This document shows, in pieces, positions 43,157 to 52,326 of a stretch of DNA of 64,000 nucleotides; the first letter of the stretch is position 1, and every line of letters begins with the position of its first letter. The notes beneath the pieces were generated by a model, which ran no database searches, was not told the origin of the DNA, and saw only the letters and a program-made list of their open reading frames with translations. Origin of the DNA: Coxiellaceae bacterium (lineage in GTDB: Bacteria > Pseudomonadota > Gammaproteobacteria > Coxiellales > Coxiellaceae); assembly GCA_029210045.1 (NCBI GenBank), contig JARGNX010000001.1, positions 261,600-325,599 of the forward strand, in the 5' to 3' direction. A program made the position numbers and the translations under genes.

Positions 43157-43960
43157 ATGTCAAATGATAAACAACCTCGATGGCCAGGACCTGCTCAACA
43201 ATGGGCTGATCAATCGTTACAATTAACAGAATCCCTTACAGCCGATCTGCCAAAGCACTTGGATGTGCAATACGGCAGTGAATCACGCCAGATGTTGGAT
43301 ATTTATTTACCAAAAAATAACACCCGATCGTCTTTGCCTGTGATTGCTTTTGTGCATGGTGGTTATTTCACCAATGGCGATAAGCGTATCAGTGGTCATA
43401 TGGCGGCTGGTATTACTGATCTACCTGCTATCTTTGTATCGATTGGTTATCGCTTAGCACCGCAAGTTCGTGTGTTACAGCAAATCGAGGATGTTACGCT
43501 AGCCGTTAGCTGGTTGTATCACCATATCGCAGAATACGGTGGCAATCCGGATAATATTATTCTAGGTGGCCATTCTTCCGGTGGTACATTAGCCAGCTGG
43601 GTAGCGTTAAACCATGATGAGCTAGAGACCAATGGCTGCCCAGCGAATACCATTAAGCTGTGTGTGCCAGTGAGTGGCGTGTATGATTTTGAAAATTCGA
43701 TACCACGTGTCACGAATTATGCATTGGATTCAATGGCAGATGCGCACTATTTTAGCCCAGTAAATCAAACCAATGGGAATTATACGCCGTTTGTTCTGGC
43801 AGTGGGTGAGCAAGAATTTCCGCAGATGCGACAAGGCCACGATTTATTTTATCAGCGCTTGCAACAGGCGCCAGGTACTGTAAAAGAGGTAATTCTGCCT
43901 GGCCAGGACCACTTTAGTGAGACATTTAATATCGCCTGGGGTCAAATCTTGATCCCATAA
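43157..43960 (+). CDS. Alpha/beta hydrolase (carboxylesterase / formamidase-like)
   Basis: A 267-residue cytoplasmic hydrolase. The HGG oxyanion motif (FVHGGYFTNGDKR, about 66-78) and the nucleophile elbow GGHSSGG (Ser140) mark the hormone-sensitive-lipase/kynurenine-formamidase group. A catalytic His is likely in GQDHFSE (about 251) and an Asp or Glu in the strand before it (AVGEQEF). The fold begins with LDVQYGSESRQMLDIYLP, also usual for arylformamidases. It is divergent from liuC with a 71-bp gap. Substrate unknown; a link to leucine breakdown is not shown. Confidence 0.85.
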   Translation: MSNDKQPRWPGPAQQWADQSLQLTESLTADLPKHLDVQYGSESRQMLDIYLPKNNTRSSLPVIAFVHGGYFTNGDKRISGHMAAGITDLPAIFVSIGYRLAPQVRVLQQIEDVTLAVSWLYHHIAEYGGNPDNIILGGHSSGGTLASWVALNHDELETNGCPANTIKLCVPVSGVYDFENSIPRVTNYALDSMADAHYFSPVNQTNGNYTPFVLAVGEQEFPQMRQGHDLFYQRLQQAPGTVKEVILPGQDHFSETFNIAWGQILIP

Positions 43961-44061
43961 CTGTTTCTTTAGAGGAAACAATCCGTTTCGAATAACCCGG
44001 TTATTCTATTTGATGGTTTTTTGTATAGTAACTCCTAATATAAAGTGATAGGGGTATGGTT

Positions 44062-45951
44062 ATGCCGAAGTGGAAAGACTATAAAGCGATTACAGTAGAA
44101 GATTTGCTTGCTACATTTGAGAGGAAGGATTTTGAAAGGCTTATCAAGGGTCATTTGCAATTGATTGTGCCCGACAGCGGTGAGGGCAAAGGGGAGCGAT
44201 TTTATGCCGGTGATTACAGCAATGCAACGAATCCTGCTTACTGGGCTATTCAGGCTGGATCCCTTTATTATGCAGATAATCAGATTCGAAACAAAGTATC
44301 ACTGCATCGCCTAACGCTAAGTCTGGATAAATGTTTAGCGTTAGTTGAGAAGGCTTCTCAATCAGTGAATGCTTATAATATTTTCTACGACATGGTTGGC
44401 GTGGACCAATTTCGCAATACAGCACAAGAAAAACATTATGCCGAGGTTGGTGCTCAACTAGTTTCGCGTCTTGCTGATGAGCCAAAGCCTTTGATCGATA
44501 TGGTGCGCCATTTGCTAATAACGCACCCAAACACTGTTGACCATATTGTTGCTTTATTAAAGAATCTTAAAAAATACAGCCGCGACAATGCGCAATACCG
44601 TCAACTGCTTAATGCGCAACATGAAGGGCATAGTGTTTTAGATGTTTTATTGGCGCATCGCCCTTTGGCGCAAGAGATTAGTAAGGGTCGCTATTTTGAA
44701 TTAATGGATATACTACATCAATATGCAAAAGTACCTGCGTCACCAGCATTGATTGAAAAAGGCCTGCAATGGTATTCCATTGAGAAAAGACGATTTAATC
44801 ATGTCTTAATTTGGGCGGCAGATTGCCCAGATAACGCGATGGTGACTCGGTTATTAGCAGATAATGCGATTACGCGTAATGCCGATGCTGACTATGTATA
44901 CCCAGATGGCAAAGAAATGGCGCTGCATTGTGCGCTAAAAAACGGTGCTGATGATGCGGTGGTTCGGCAGCTGGTTGCACAGACCAAAGACCTGAATCAC
45001 CAAGATAAATGGGGTTATACGCCATTGATGTTGGCCGCAAAATACAATCGACCTACAGCGGTAAAAATGCTATTGAGATATCAAGCCGTAGAGTTACGCA
45101 TGAATTTACGTAGCAAGGAGGGTAAAACAGCATTGCATTATGCAGCATGCGCAGACTCAGCGGAGTCATTGAATCTGTTGTTAGCGCAGCCACATATGTC
45201 GACAGCACTAGTGAATCGTTTAGACGATAGGGGTGATAGCGCACTGGCTGTAGCGAGCTTGTTTCATCACACAGAACAGGTGGCTACTTTGTTGGCTCAC
45301 CGTGCCAATATTTATAGCAGCAATAGGCAAAAACAATCACCGGTTGATTTGGCTGGAGTACATGCTGAAACCTTGGCATTGTTGCGTCCAGGTGAAGCTA
45401 GCTATATGGAATGTGTTGAAGAGAAACCCACTGCTGATGTGGTGAGAGGGGTGGCAGTAGCTATTAAGCCTAGCTATGCATCACAGGGCAATGTTAATGA
45501 TCGTGAGCTGCCCGAATACAAACAGAAGGTGATTGGTTTACTGCAAAAGCAAATGAACGGCGATATGCGTTTCTCGCGTGATGTGCCTGTCGTGCGCAAA
45601 CATATTGATGTGGCGTGTGAGGCAATTGAGCATGCACGTGATTTGCCGGCTATTCACCGCGTGTTGGATGCTTTGCATCAAAGGCAGGTGCTATGGCCTG
45701 AGAAAAAAGGTAATGTAACGCAACGCAGTTATTTGCGTTCAACAACAGTCGTGCAGTTGAAGCATATAGGTTTCTTATCGGATAGACGCATCACAGGTTG
45801 TGCACGAGTAACGGCCGCTTATCATGGTTTGTTCTGTAGTCGTCGGCCTCGCATTGGTATGCGCTCACAGCCGTGTGCGGTAGCGACAGCGCCGCCATCG
45901 CAACAAGTACTACAAAATGAGCAGGACCCGGTGAGCGTTAAACAGCTCTAA
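44062..45951 (+). CDS. Ankyrin repeat protein, effector candidate
   Basis: A 629-residue protein. The ATG at 44062 has AGGGG 7 bases upstream and was preferred to one two codons earlier. The N-terminal 270 residues are helical and unassigned. Then come about five ankyrin repeats (about 275-445), the clearest being GYTPLMLAAKYNRPTAVKML, GKTALHYAACADSAESLNLL and DSALAVASLFHHTEQVATLL. The last 180 residues are basic and end in a disordered tail (APPSQQVLQNEQDPVSVKQL). Ankyrin proteins of this plan are common Dot/Icm substrates; secretion here is inference. Confidence 0.8.
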   Translation: MPKWKDYKAITVEDLLATFERKDFERLIKGHLQLIVPDSGEGKGERFYAGDYSNATNPAYWAIQAGSLYYADNQIRNKVSLHRLTLSLDKCLALVEKASQSVNAYNIFYDMVGVDQFRNTAQEKHYAEVGAQLVSRLADEPKPLIDMVRHLLITHPNTVDHIVALLKNLKKYSRDNAQYRQLLNAQHEGHSVLDVLLAHRPLAQEISKGRYFELMDILHQYAKVPASPALIEKGLQWYSIEKRRFNHVLIWAADCPDNAMVTRLLADNAITRNADADYVYPDGKEMALHCALKNGADDAVVRQLVAQTKDLNHQDKWGYTPLMLAAKYNRPTAVKMLLRYQAVELRMNLRSKEGKTALHYAACADSAESLNLLLAQPHMSTALVNRLDDRGDSALAVASLFHHTEQVATLLAHRANIYSSNRQKQSPVDLAGVHAETLALLRPGEASYMECVEEKPTADVVRGVAVAIKPSYASQGNVNDRELPEYKQKVIGLLQKQMNGDMRFSRDVPVVRKHIDVACEAIEHARDLPAIHRVLDALHQRQVLWPEKKGNVTQRSYLRSTTVVQLKHIGFLSDRRITGCARVTAAYHGLFCSRRPRIGMRSQPCAVATAPPSQQVLQNEQDPVSVKQL

Positions 45952-45967
45952 GCCATAGGATAAAAAG

Positions 45968-45996
45968 ACTTACGCCGGTGTAGTACCGGCGTAAGT
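45968..45996 (-). terminator. Terminator between two convergent genes
   Basis: A perfect 12-bp stem (ACTTACGCCGGT / ACCGGCGTAAGT) with a 5-nt loop. On the minus strand it is followed by CTTTTTA, making it the terminator of the transglycosylase gene. On the plus strand the T-run is 5 bases further off, so it may also stop the ankyrin transcript. Confidence 0.85.
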
Positions 45997-46021
45997 ATGG
46001 AGTTTTTAGAGGGTCTAACTT

Positions 46022-47002
46022 TTACGAACAAATTTTGTCAGCAACGTATTTAACGGTACCGGCATAATAGGTAGAGCGGTTCCAGCGCATAATCACTTTA
46101 AAGTTATTAAATATTAACATTGAAGGTCCACCATAAGGGCGTATCAGCGCGGCTTGTAAATTGGTATTTGGTACCATTTCGCCAGGCTTTAACTTAACGC
46201 CTTCTGCTAACCACTCTTTTACTGGTTTAAAGACTTTGATTCTGTTTTTATCATTGTCTTGTTTTAGGTTGAAGCTTTTTGGAGCGGTTACCGAAACAGC
46301 AATCGGTTCGCCTGCTTTCCAACCATTTTGTACTAAGTAGTTGGCGATTGAGGCAAATACATCACCCATGCTGTTCCAAATATCCTTGCGACCATCGTTG
46401 TTATAATCAACCGCAAATTTATGCCAGCTAGAAGGTAAGAATTGTGGATGACCAGTAGCGCCGGCCCACTCACCTTTTAGTGATTTATGATCAACGTGAC
46501 CATCATTCACCATATGTAGGGCGTAGAGTAATTCCTTACGGAAAAATGTGGCACGACGACCATCATAGGCTAATGTGGCTAAGGCTTTAATGGTTGAGAA
46601 GCGACCCATGTAACGACCATAACTGGTTTCTAATCCCCAAAACGATAAGAGATAACATTTACTGACACCATATTGATCGCTGACCTCAGTTAATAAGCGA
46701 TTTCGTTTACGCAGCTCGCGTTTGCCTAAGGTAATGCGGTAGGGTTCACCGCGTGTGTTGCGGTATTTTAAGAAGGTTAAGCGATGCTCGGGTTGATTGC
46801 GATCGAGGCTAGTCACGCTTTTGTTAGGGCGCCAACCATTGAATATTTGGTCAAATAGGTGCGCGCTAATGCCATCTGCCATCGCCTCGGTTTTAAAGTC
46901 ACGCACCCAGCTATTCCATGATTGTGTGGGTTTGCTAAGGCCTGTTGTGCTGAGGGTGATAAAGGAGATGCTGATCAATAAAAGTACAATTCGTTTTAAC
47001 AT
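46022..47002 (-). CDS. Lytic murein transglycosylase, MltB family
   Basis: A periplasmic enzyme that cleaves peptidoglycan glycan strands. The 326-residue protein has a signal peptide (cleavage near TTGLSKP) without a lipobox, so it is likely soluble, unlike E. coli MltB. The catalytic Glu125 lies in SFWGLETSYGRYMG; other family blocks are GHPQFLPSSWHKFAVDYNNDG, RKDIWNSMGDVFASIANYL and the C-terminal FKVIMRWNRSTYYA, which resembles the ILRYN segment. Length matches the family. It has its own terminator. Confidence 0.93.
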   Translation of the reverse strand: MLKRIVLLLISISFITLSTTGLSKPTQSWNSWVRDFKTEAMADGISAHLFDQIFNGWRPNKSVTSLDRNQPEHRLTFLKYRNTRGEPYRITLGKRELRKRNRLLTEVSDQYGVSKCYLLSFWGLETSYGRYMGRFSTIKALATLAYDGRRATFFRKELLYALHMVNDGHVDHKSLKGEWAGATGHPQFLPSSWHKFAVDYNNDGRKDIWNSMGDVFASIANYLVQNGWKAGEPIAVSVTAPKSFNLKQDNDKNRIKVFKPVKEWLAEGVKLKPGEMVPNTNLQAALIRPYGGPSMLIFNNFKVIMRWNRSTYYAGTVKYVADKICS

Positions 47003-47110
47003 GGTTTTGTCCCTTAAGCCGTCTGAAGTCGATTTAAAGTTTAGTACAAATTTCGTTCTTTACCTTTTTAACACTTTGATTTAGCCTATGCAGCGAGCAA
47101 TGGCTGCGCC

Positions 47111-47146
47111 GTCATTGCGAGCCACGCAGTGGCGCGGCAATCTCGG
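47111..47146. repeat. Half copy of the GTCATTGCGAG-type repeat
   Basis: GTCATTGCGAGCCACGCAGTGGCGCGGCAATCTCGG matches the left half of the element at 34859-34937, including an inner GCCACGCAGTGGC hairpin; the right half is missing. It lies 23 bp before the cupin gene. Confidence 0.7.
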
Positions 47147-47168
47147 CAGACGATAAAGAGGAATACAC

Positions 47169-47726
47169 ATGGTGGAGACTTACCAAGATTTAGATGTTTT
47201 AGTGAAAGAGTTACGATGTTGCTTTGATCAATATAAAAATGATCCAAGCATTACAGAGAAGGTTCAAGCCATTATTACCCCGTGGGTACAAAACCCCGAC
47301 TGGATAAAACCCGAGTACTGCCGCTGCAAAACGGATGAAGATATCTATCCGCTGTATGAGGGTGATAAGGACGATATTTTGATTACCGTTATCTGTTGGC
47401 GCAAAGGCGATGAGGGTTGTGTGCATGATCATAATACCTGGGCAGTAATCGGTGTGGCGCAGGGGCAAGAAACGCATACCTTATGGCATCGTACCGATGA
47501 TCGTAGCGAGCCTGGATTCGCAACGGTAGAAAAAGGTAAAAAAGTAACTGTCGATGCAGGAGCCGTGATGACGCTACCTAATGATGGTTTGCATTGCGTG
47601 GTGAATAATTCTGATTGCGAATCGACGATTTCATTGCATATCTATGGTGGTGATTTGGTTAAGCTGGGGCGGCGACAGTATTTCCCTGATGAAAACCGTT
47701 ATGAGATTATGCACTCAATGAAGTAA
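47169..47726 (+). CDS. Cysteine dioxygenase-like cupin protein
   Basis: A 185-residue thiol dioxygenase-like cupin. The non-haem iron ligands are visible as His86 and His88 in CVHDHNTWAVIG and His142 in DGLHCVVNN. The fold continues with SLHIYGGDLVKLGRRQYF. Members oxidise cysteine or 3-mercaptopropionate with O2. Which thiol is used cannot be decided; a Tyr-Cys crosslink pair is not obvious. TAAAGAGGA lies just before the ATG. It is alone, between two repeats. Confidence 0.8.
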   Translation: MVETYQDLDVLVKELRCCFDQYKNDPSITEKVQAIITPWVQNPDWIKPEYCRCKTDEDIYPLYEGDKDDILITVICWRKGDEGCVHDHNTWAVIGVAQGQETHTLWHRTDDRSEPGFATVEKGKKVTVDAGAVMTLPNDGLHCVVNNSDCESTISLHIYGGDLVKLGRRQYFPDENRYEIMHSMK

Positions 47727-47776
47727 ATATCGCTGAAGTTACTATCAAGGCGCACAGGGCGACAGGGACTTGCCTT

Positions 47777-47803
47777 GTCATCCCGGACTTGATCCGGGAT
47801 GAC
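47777..47803. repeat. GTCATCCCGG-type palindrome, minimal copy
   Basis: A 27-bp element with an 11-bp perfect stem (GTCATCCCGGA / TCCGGGATGAC) and a 5-nt loop, just after the end of liuB. It may work as a hairpin at the 3' end of both flanking convergent transcripts. Confidence 0.85.
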
Positions 47804-47807
47804 ATAT

Positions 47808-49415
47808 TTACATCCTAAACACACCAAATGTCGAGTCATTCATCGGTGCATTGAGCGAGCTCGACAAGGCCAAGCCTAATATGCGGCGGGTATCAAGCGG
47901 ATTAATCACGCCATCATCCCATAATCGAGCACTGGAGTAGTAGGGGTGACCTTGCGCTTCATACGTGTCGCGCAAATTTTTCATAAACGCTTCTTTCTCT
48001 TTTGGATCCCATTCACCACCGCGGCGAGCTAATTGCTCTTCTTTGACTTGAGCCAATACATTGGCGGCTTGTTCGCCGCCCATGACCGAGATGCGCGCAT
48101 TGGGCCACATCCATAAGAAATTTGGGTCATAGGCGCGACCACACATGGCGTAATTGCCTGCGCCATAAGAGCCGCCGAGCAATACAGTGAATTTGGGTAT
48201 GTCAGCACAGGCTACCGCTGTCACTAACTTGGCGCCATGCTTAGCGATTCCCTTGGCTTCATACTTTTGACCGACCATGAAACCAGTGATGTTTTGTAAA
48301 AAGATCAATGGGATTTTACGTTTGCAACACAGCTGAATAAAGTGCGCGCCTTTTTGTGCCGATTCAGAAAACAAAATACCGTTGTTGGCAATGATACCTA
48401 CCGGGTAACCATAGAGATGAGCAAAGCCACACACTAGCGTATCGCCAAACAAGGCTTTAAATTCATCCAGCTCGGAATTGTCGACTAAACGTGCAATGAT
48501 TTCACGTACATCATACGGCTTGCGCACATCAACATTGATAATGCCAAGTAACTCTTCGGTATCATAAGCGGGATCAATCGGTGTTTGCGTGGCTAAGCTA
48601 ATCGATTTCTTGCGATTAAGGTTTTTGACCACTTGGCGTGTAATACGCAGCGCGTGATGATCATCAGTCGCATAGTGATCAGCAACACCTGATTGTTTGC
48701 AGTGGACTTCAGCGCCACCTAATTCTTCTGCACTCACTACTTCACCAGTAGCGGCTTTAACTAATGGGGGACCTGCCAAGAAAATCGTCGCTTGTTCACG
48801 CACCATAATTGATTCATCAGCCATCGCTGGCACATAAGCGCCACCCGCTGTACACGAACCCATGACAACAGCAATTTGCGCAATGCCTTTCGCGGATAGG
48901 CGTGCTTGATTGTAAAATATTTTGCCGAAATGATCGCGATCCGGAAACACTTCATCTTGTTTCGGTAGGTAAGCGCCACCGGAATCCACTAAATAAATAC
49001 ACGGCAAATGATTTTTTTCCGCAATCTCTTGAGCACGCAAATGCTTCTTAACAGTAATCGGATAATAGCTGCCGCCTTTAACTGTCACGTCATTGGCAAT
49101 GATCATGCACTCTTGACCTTCAACATGACCAATGCCGGTAATCAAACCACCAGCAGGGACTTCATCAGGATACATCTCATAGCCTGCAAATGCCGATAAC
49201 TCCATAAACGGTGAGCCGGGATCCAATAATAAATCAATGCGTTCACGTACCAATAATTTACCTTGATCGCGTTGACGTTGCTGCGCCTTGGCTGGCCCGC
49301 CTTGATTAATATGCGCCAGCTGGTTATCGAGGTCGTCGATTAAACCTTGCATGGCTTGTTGGTTGGTTTTAAATAATGGATCGGTGCAATTAATTTTTGA
49401 CTCTATTTTGGCCAT
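47808..49415 (-). CDS. liuB: Methylcrotonyl-CoA carboxylase, carboxyltransferase beta subunit
   Basis: Transfers CO2 from biotin to 3-methylcrotonyl-CoA; partner of the alpha subunit at 40.3 kb. The 535-residue protein has two crotonase-like halves. Family blocks are [40 protein letters not shown] (typical of MCC beta), [42 protein letters not shown] and [22 protein letters not shown] lies 7 bases before the ATG. It is separated from liuD by about 5.5 kb of unrelated genes, an unusual layout for two subunits of one enzyme. Confidence 0.95.
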   Translation of the reverse strand: MAKIESKINCTDPLFKTNQQAMQGLIDDLDNQLAHINQGGPAKAQQRQRDQGKLLVRERIDLLLDPGSPFMELSAFAGYEMYPDEVPAGGLITGIGHVEGQECMIIANDVTVKGGSYYPITVKKHLRAQEIAEKNHLPCIYLVDSGGAYLPKQDEVFPDRDHFGKIFYNQARLSAKGIAQIAVVMGSCTAGGAYVPAMADESIMVREQATIFLAGPPLVKAATGEVVSAEELGGAEVHCKQSGVADHYATDDHHALRITRQVVKNLNRKKSISLATQTPIDPAYDTEELLGIINVDVRKPYDVREIIARLVDNSELDEFKALFGDTLVCGFAHLYGYPVGIIANNGILFSESAQKGAHFIQLCCKRKIPLIFLQNITGFMVGQKYEAKGIAKHGAKLVTAVACADIPKFTVLLGGSYGAGNYAMCGRAYDPNFLWMWPNARISVMGGEQAANVLAQVKEEQLARRGGEWDPKEKEAFMKNLRDTYEAQGHPYYSSARLWDDGVINPLDTRRILGLALSSSLNAPMNDSTFGVFRM

Positions 49416-49493
49416 TGAAAATCCCTGAAAAGCTGCCTATTTAACAGCAGCTATCATACCTGAATTGTTGGGATTTGTAATGGAGTGGGTTGT

Positions 49494-50198
49494 TTAACCG
49501 CCGCCAGTCCCTGTCATGCCTGCTCTTGGTGTTGAGGGCTTAGGTGTTGGAGTATCACCCTGTCTTGCTTGTCGACCATCGGCCCCGTGTTCGGCATTTT
49601 GTTCAGACTGAGCTGCTGTGCGAGTCTCTGGGTTTGTTTGCTGTTCTGGTGAGTCATCTACAGGCCCTTCTGGTGTGGGGGCTGTGGCCCCGCTGTTTTC
49701 TTCTCCCTGTACTTCTTCAGCGGTGTCTTCTTCGGCATCTTCCTTTTCTTCTTCTGCGCTCCCGGGTGTAGCCTCAGTTTCCGCTGTTCCATCTATTCCT
49801 GCTTGAATATCTGGTTCTACTGGTTGATCGGCGGCTGCCTTAAAGACATCAGGGTAATCTCTTTTTAGCTTTTCCATTATTTTTGTAACTTTTTCTTCGG
49901 TTTCTTTCTCTTTAGCGCTATCTGATTTTTTATATTTGCCAAACTGCAATTTAAAGGAATTTTTCAGTGCGTCGCCAAATGACATGTCAGGATTTTTTTT
50001 CATGAATTTAGCTGTGATTACTGCGGTTTTTATAGCGAACTCCACCAGGTTGCTACTTTTGATAGGTTTGTGGTATTCGCCACTGCCACTGCTTTTGCTT
50101 TCTGAGTTTGAATTTTGTTCCTTGACCAAGTCGGTAATTGCTTGCTTTAGCTGAGCCGGCTGTTGACTGGGAGCGGTAAATTTAGCTTCGTTTGGCAT
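49494..50198 (-). CDS. Hypothetical acidic disordered protein, effector candidate
   Basis: A 234-residue protein with no family I recognise. The N-terminal half (about 1-115) has Ser/Gly-rich text followed by a helical, Lys-rich segment (MKKNPDMSFGDALKNSFKLQ). From about 130 on it is disordered and very acidic (EEEKEDAEEDTAEEVQGEE), then Pro/Thr/Gln-rich to a Gly-rich end. There is no signal peptide. A glutamate block near the C-terminus is a known feature of many Legionella Dot/Icm substrates. AGAGGAAAA precedes the ATG. It is 33 bp downstream of a similar gene. Confidence 0.6.
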   Translation of the reverse strand: MPNEAKFTAPSQQPAQLKQAITDLVKEQNSNSESKSSGSGEYHKPIKSSNLVEFAIKTAVITAKFMKKNPDMSFGDALKNSFKLQFGKYKKSDSAKEKETEEKVTKIMEKLKRDYPDVFKAAADQPVEPDIQAGIDGTAETEATPGSAEEEKEDAEEDTAEEVQGEENSGATAPTPEGPVDDSPEQQTNPETRTAAQSEQNAEHGADGRQARQGDTPTPKPSTPRAGMTGTGGG

Positions 50199-50231
50199 TA
50201 GATTTTCCTCTGGTTATCTCCGGTTGCATTC

Positions 50232-50831
50232 TTATTCTTTTGGGGTCGGGATCGTTGCAACAGGGTTGGGTGTTGTATCAGCTGCTGGCGAATTAGTCCC
50301 GGCTTTTGAGCTGGCTAGGTCATTATTGCGTTCATCACTGCCTATTTTCGGCTCTTCATCATCTTTTTTCGGGGCTTCAGGCGCGGGCTCTGGGCTGGTA
50401 GCGGGCGTTGCTGCATTGGTTGACTGGCTGCCTACGCCGCCTTGTTCGTTCATTACTTCTGATTGTTGTGGTGTTAGTGGTCTACCCTTTCTCAGTGATT
50501 CAGAAATTGTTAGGTTTCCTTGTGAGGGGCCAGATATCATTTGACGTGTCGCCTGAGGAAGCAGGTTGATTTTGCCGGGCTGGCGTTGCAGGGTTCGTTG
50601 TAACTGATTTGCAACTGCAGGGTTTGTTGCTGCGAGCCTTGCTTTTCTTGCTAAATCGAGACTGGTACCAGCTTGTTTGTTTGGGTCAGATCGTAGTTGC
50701 TGTTCTTGCTTAGCATCTAACACTTTAACTTTTTGACGCTGCACTTCATGCTGGTCTTTGTCGAGTTTCTTTGCCTTTTTAGGAGTAGGCTTAGGAGCTG
50801 CATTAAGTGTAGGTTGCTTTTTTTTCGCCAT
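50232..50831 (-). CDS. Hypothetical basic-to-acidic disordered protein
   Basis: A 199-residue protein with a Lys-rich N-terminus (MAKKKQPTLNAAPKPTPKKA), a Gln/Arg-rich middle (about 55-100) and an acidic, Pro/Thr/Asp-rich C-terminal third (KKDDEEPKIGSDERNN). No domain, signal peptide or membrane helix is visible. It is first of a two-gene unit with the 234-residue protein and shares its general design. The basic start could bind nucleic acid, but nothing specific supports it. The ribosome site is weak (TTGAG). Confidence 0.55.
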   Translation of the reverse strand: MAKKKQPTLNAAPKPTPKKAKKLDKDQHEVQRQKVKVLDAKQEQQLRSDPNKQAGTSLDLARKARLAATNPAVANQLQRTLQRQPGKINLLPQATRQMISGPSQGNLTISESLRKGRPLTPQQSEVMNEQGGVGSQSTNAATPATSPEPAPEAPKKDDEEPKIGSDERNNDLASSKAGTNSPAADTTPNPVATIPTPKE

Positions 50832-50918
50832 TTCGTGCTCAATTTCTAGTTAAGTTCTTAATAATACTGCAAAACATATAACTATATTATCTGACTTAGC
50901 TTAGCATAGACTTAAGGT

Positions 50919-52112
50919 CTAGCTTGGGTCCACTGTAATAGCTAGCGCTACTGCTTCGCCACCACCGATGCATAATGAGGCTATGCCGCGCTGCAGCCCT
51001 AAGCGTCTAAGTGCATAAATTAATGTCACTAATAAGCGTGCACCTGAGGCACCAATGGGGTGACCCAATGCACAGGCACCACCGCAGACATTGATTTTTT
51101 CAGGATCAATTTGTAATTGCTGCTGAGTGACCAGGGTAACCACGGCAAAGGCCTCATTAATCTCATATAAGTCCACATCATTGACCTGCCAATCGAGCTG
51201 TTTTAGCAAGTCCTCAATGGCGCCAGCAGGGGCGGTGGTAAACCAACAGGGTTCTTGTGCGTATTGGCTGTGACCGGCAATGGTGGCAAGAATTGGTAGG
51301 TTTAATTCCTGCGCTTGTGATTGGCGCATTAACAGCACCGCGGCGGCACCATCTGAGATCGAACTGGCATTAGCGGCGGTTACCGTACCACCTTTGCCAA
51401 AAGCCGGTTTCAATTGCGGGATTTTTTCTGGGCGAGCATTTTGTGGGCCTTCATCTACGGTTATCGTTGCTTCTTTTTTACCCTGCTTAATAGTGATCGC
51501 GGCTATTTCATCGTCAAACAATCCTTTATCACTGGCCTGTTTAGCCAGGTCCAATGATCGAATGGTCCAGTCATCTTGGTTTTGACGGCTAATATCATAC
51601 TTCGCCGCACACTTGTCAGCAAATGTACCCATCAAACAACCACGGTCATACGCGTCTTCTAAACCATCAAGGAACATATGGTCATATATTGTGTCATGTC
51701 CCATGCGTTTACCAAACCGATGGTTGGGTAGTAAGTAAGGAGACATTGACATGCATTCCATGCCGCCTGCAATAGCTATGTCATCACTGCCAGCAACGAT
51801 GGCATCGTGTGCCATCATTACCGCTTTTAATCCTGAGCCACACATCTTATTAATTGTTGTGCAGCCGGTGGCATACGGTAAACCCGCACCTAATGCGGCT
51901 TGACGTGCTGGCGCTTGGCCTTGACCCGCTTGTAATACACATCCCATCAAGGCTTCATCAACTTGCTCCGGGTTGACGGCATTGGCTTGTTCTAGGCAAC
52001 CTTTAATGGCTGCTGCACCTAATTCAGCAGCGGGGGTGGTTTTGAAGGCACCACCAAAGCTGCCCATGGCAGTACGTTTAGCAGCGACAATAACGATTGG
52101 GTCTGTAGACAT
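50919..52112 (-). CDS. Acetyl-CoA C-acetyltransferase (thiolase)
   Basis: Interconverts acetoacetyl-CoA and acetyl-CoA. The 397-residue thiolase has nucleophile Cys91 in INKMCGSGLKAV, the His of ALGHPIGASGAR (about 352) and the second Cys in SLCIGGGEAVAL (about 382). Between isovaleryl-CoA dehydrogenase and liuB it fits as the last step of leucine catabolism, acting on acetoacetyl-CoA. AAGGA lies 7 bases before the ATG. Repeats fill its upstream region, so any promoter must lie within or beside them. Confidence 0.93.
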   Translation of the reverse strand: MSTDPIVIVAAKRTAMGSFGGAFKTTPAAELGAAAIKGCLEQANAVNPEQVDEALMGCVLQAGQGQAPARQAALGAGLPYATGCTTINKMCGSGLKAVMMAHDAIVAGSDDIAIAGGMECMSMSPYLLPNHRFGKRMGHDTIYDHMFLDGLEDAYDRGCLMGTFADKCAAKYDISRQNQDDWTIRSLDLAKQASDKGLFDDEIAAITIKQGKKEATITVDEGPQNARPEKIPQLKPAFGKGGTVTAANASSISDGAAAVLLMRQSQAQELNLPILATIAGHSQYAQEPCWFTTAPAGAIEDLLKQLDWQVNDVDLYEINEAFAVVTLVTQQQLQIDPEKINVCGGACALGHPIGASGARLLVTLIYALRRLGLQRGIASLCIGGGEAVALAITVDPS

Positions 52113-52131
52113 TTTTTGTTCCTTTATTATG

Positions 52132-52216
52132 TGGACCCCGGATCAAGTCCGGGGTGACAAACTTCCTGGATCAAGTCCGGGGTGACAAACTTCCTGGATC
52201 AAGTCCGGGGTGACAG
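52132..52216. repeat. Tandem GTCATCCCGG-type repeats, 28-bp period
   Basis: GGATCAAGTCCGGGGTGACA occurs three times at 28-bp steps (starts 52140, 52168, 52196), separated by AACTTCCT. The first copy has a complete palindrome (ACCCCGGATCAAGTCCGGGGT). The tandem layout shows local duplication of half elements just before the thiolase gene. Confidence 0.88.
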
Positions 52217-52224
52217 TTGGACCC

Positions 52225-52302
52225 GTCATTGCGAGGAGCTTGCGACGAAGCAATCTCATGACAGAAGCTTAGATTGCTTCGTCGCAAGCTCCTCGCAATG
52301 AC
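52225..52302. repeat. GTCATTGCGAG-type palindromic repeat
   Basis: A long inverted repeat: GTCATTGCGAGGAGCTTGCGACGAAGCAATCT pairs with AGATTGCTTCGTCGCAAGCTCCTCGCAATGAC around a short loop (CATGACAGAAGCTT region). The pairing is almost perfect over 32 bp, the strongest copy in the window. Confidence 0.9.
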
Positions 52303-52326
52303 GTATTTCGCAATGACGAGACGATA

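Noticed and set aside
43961-44061. Possible terminator after the alpha/beta hydrolase (AATAACCCGGTTATT and TGTTTC/GAAACA)
   Set aside because: Stems are short and the T-run is about 10 bases away; too weak to list.
50224-50544. 106-residue plus-strand ORF
   Set aside because: It is the antisense of the disordered 199-residue gene; low-complexity codons leave stop-free shadows and no ribosome site is present.
52132-52216. Possible CRISPR-like array (regular 28-bp period)
   Set aside because: The units abut with only an 8-nt identical linker and no unique spacers, and they match the dispersed palindromic repeat family; there are no cas genes.
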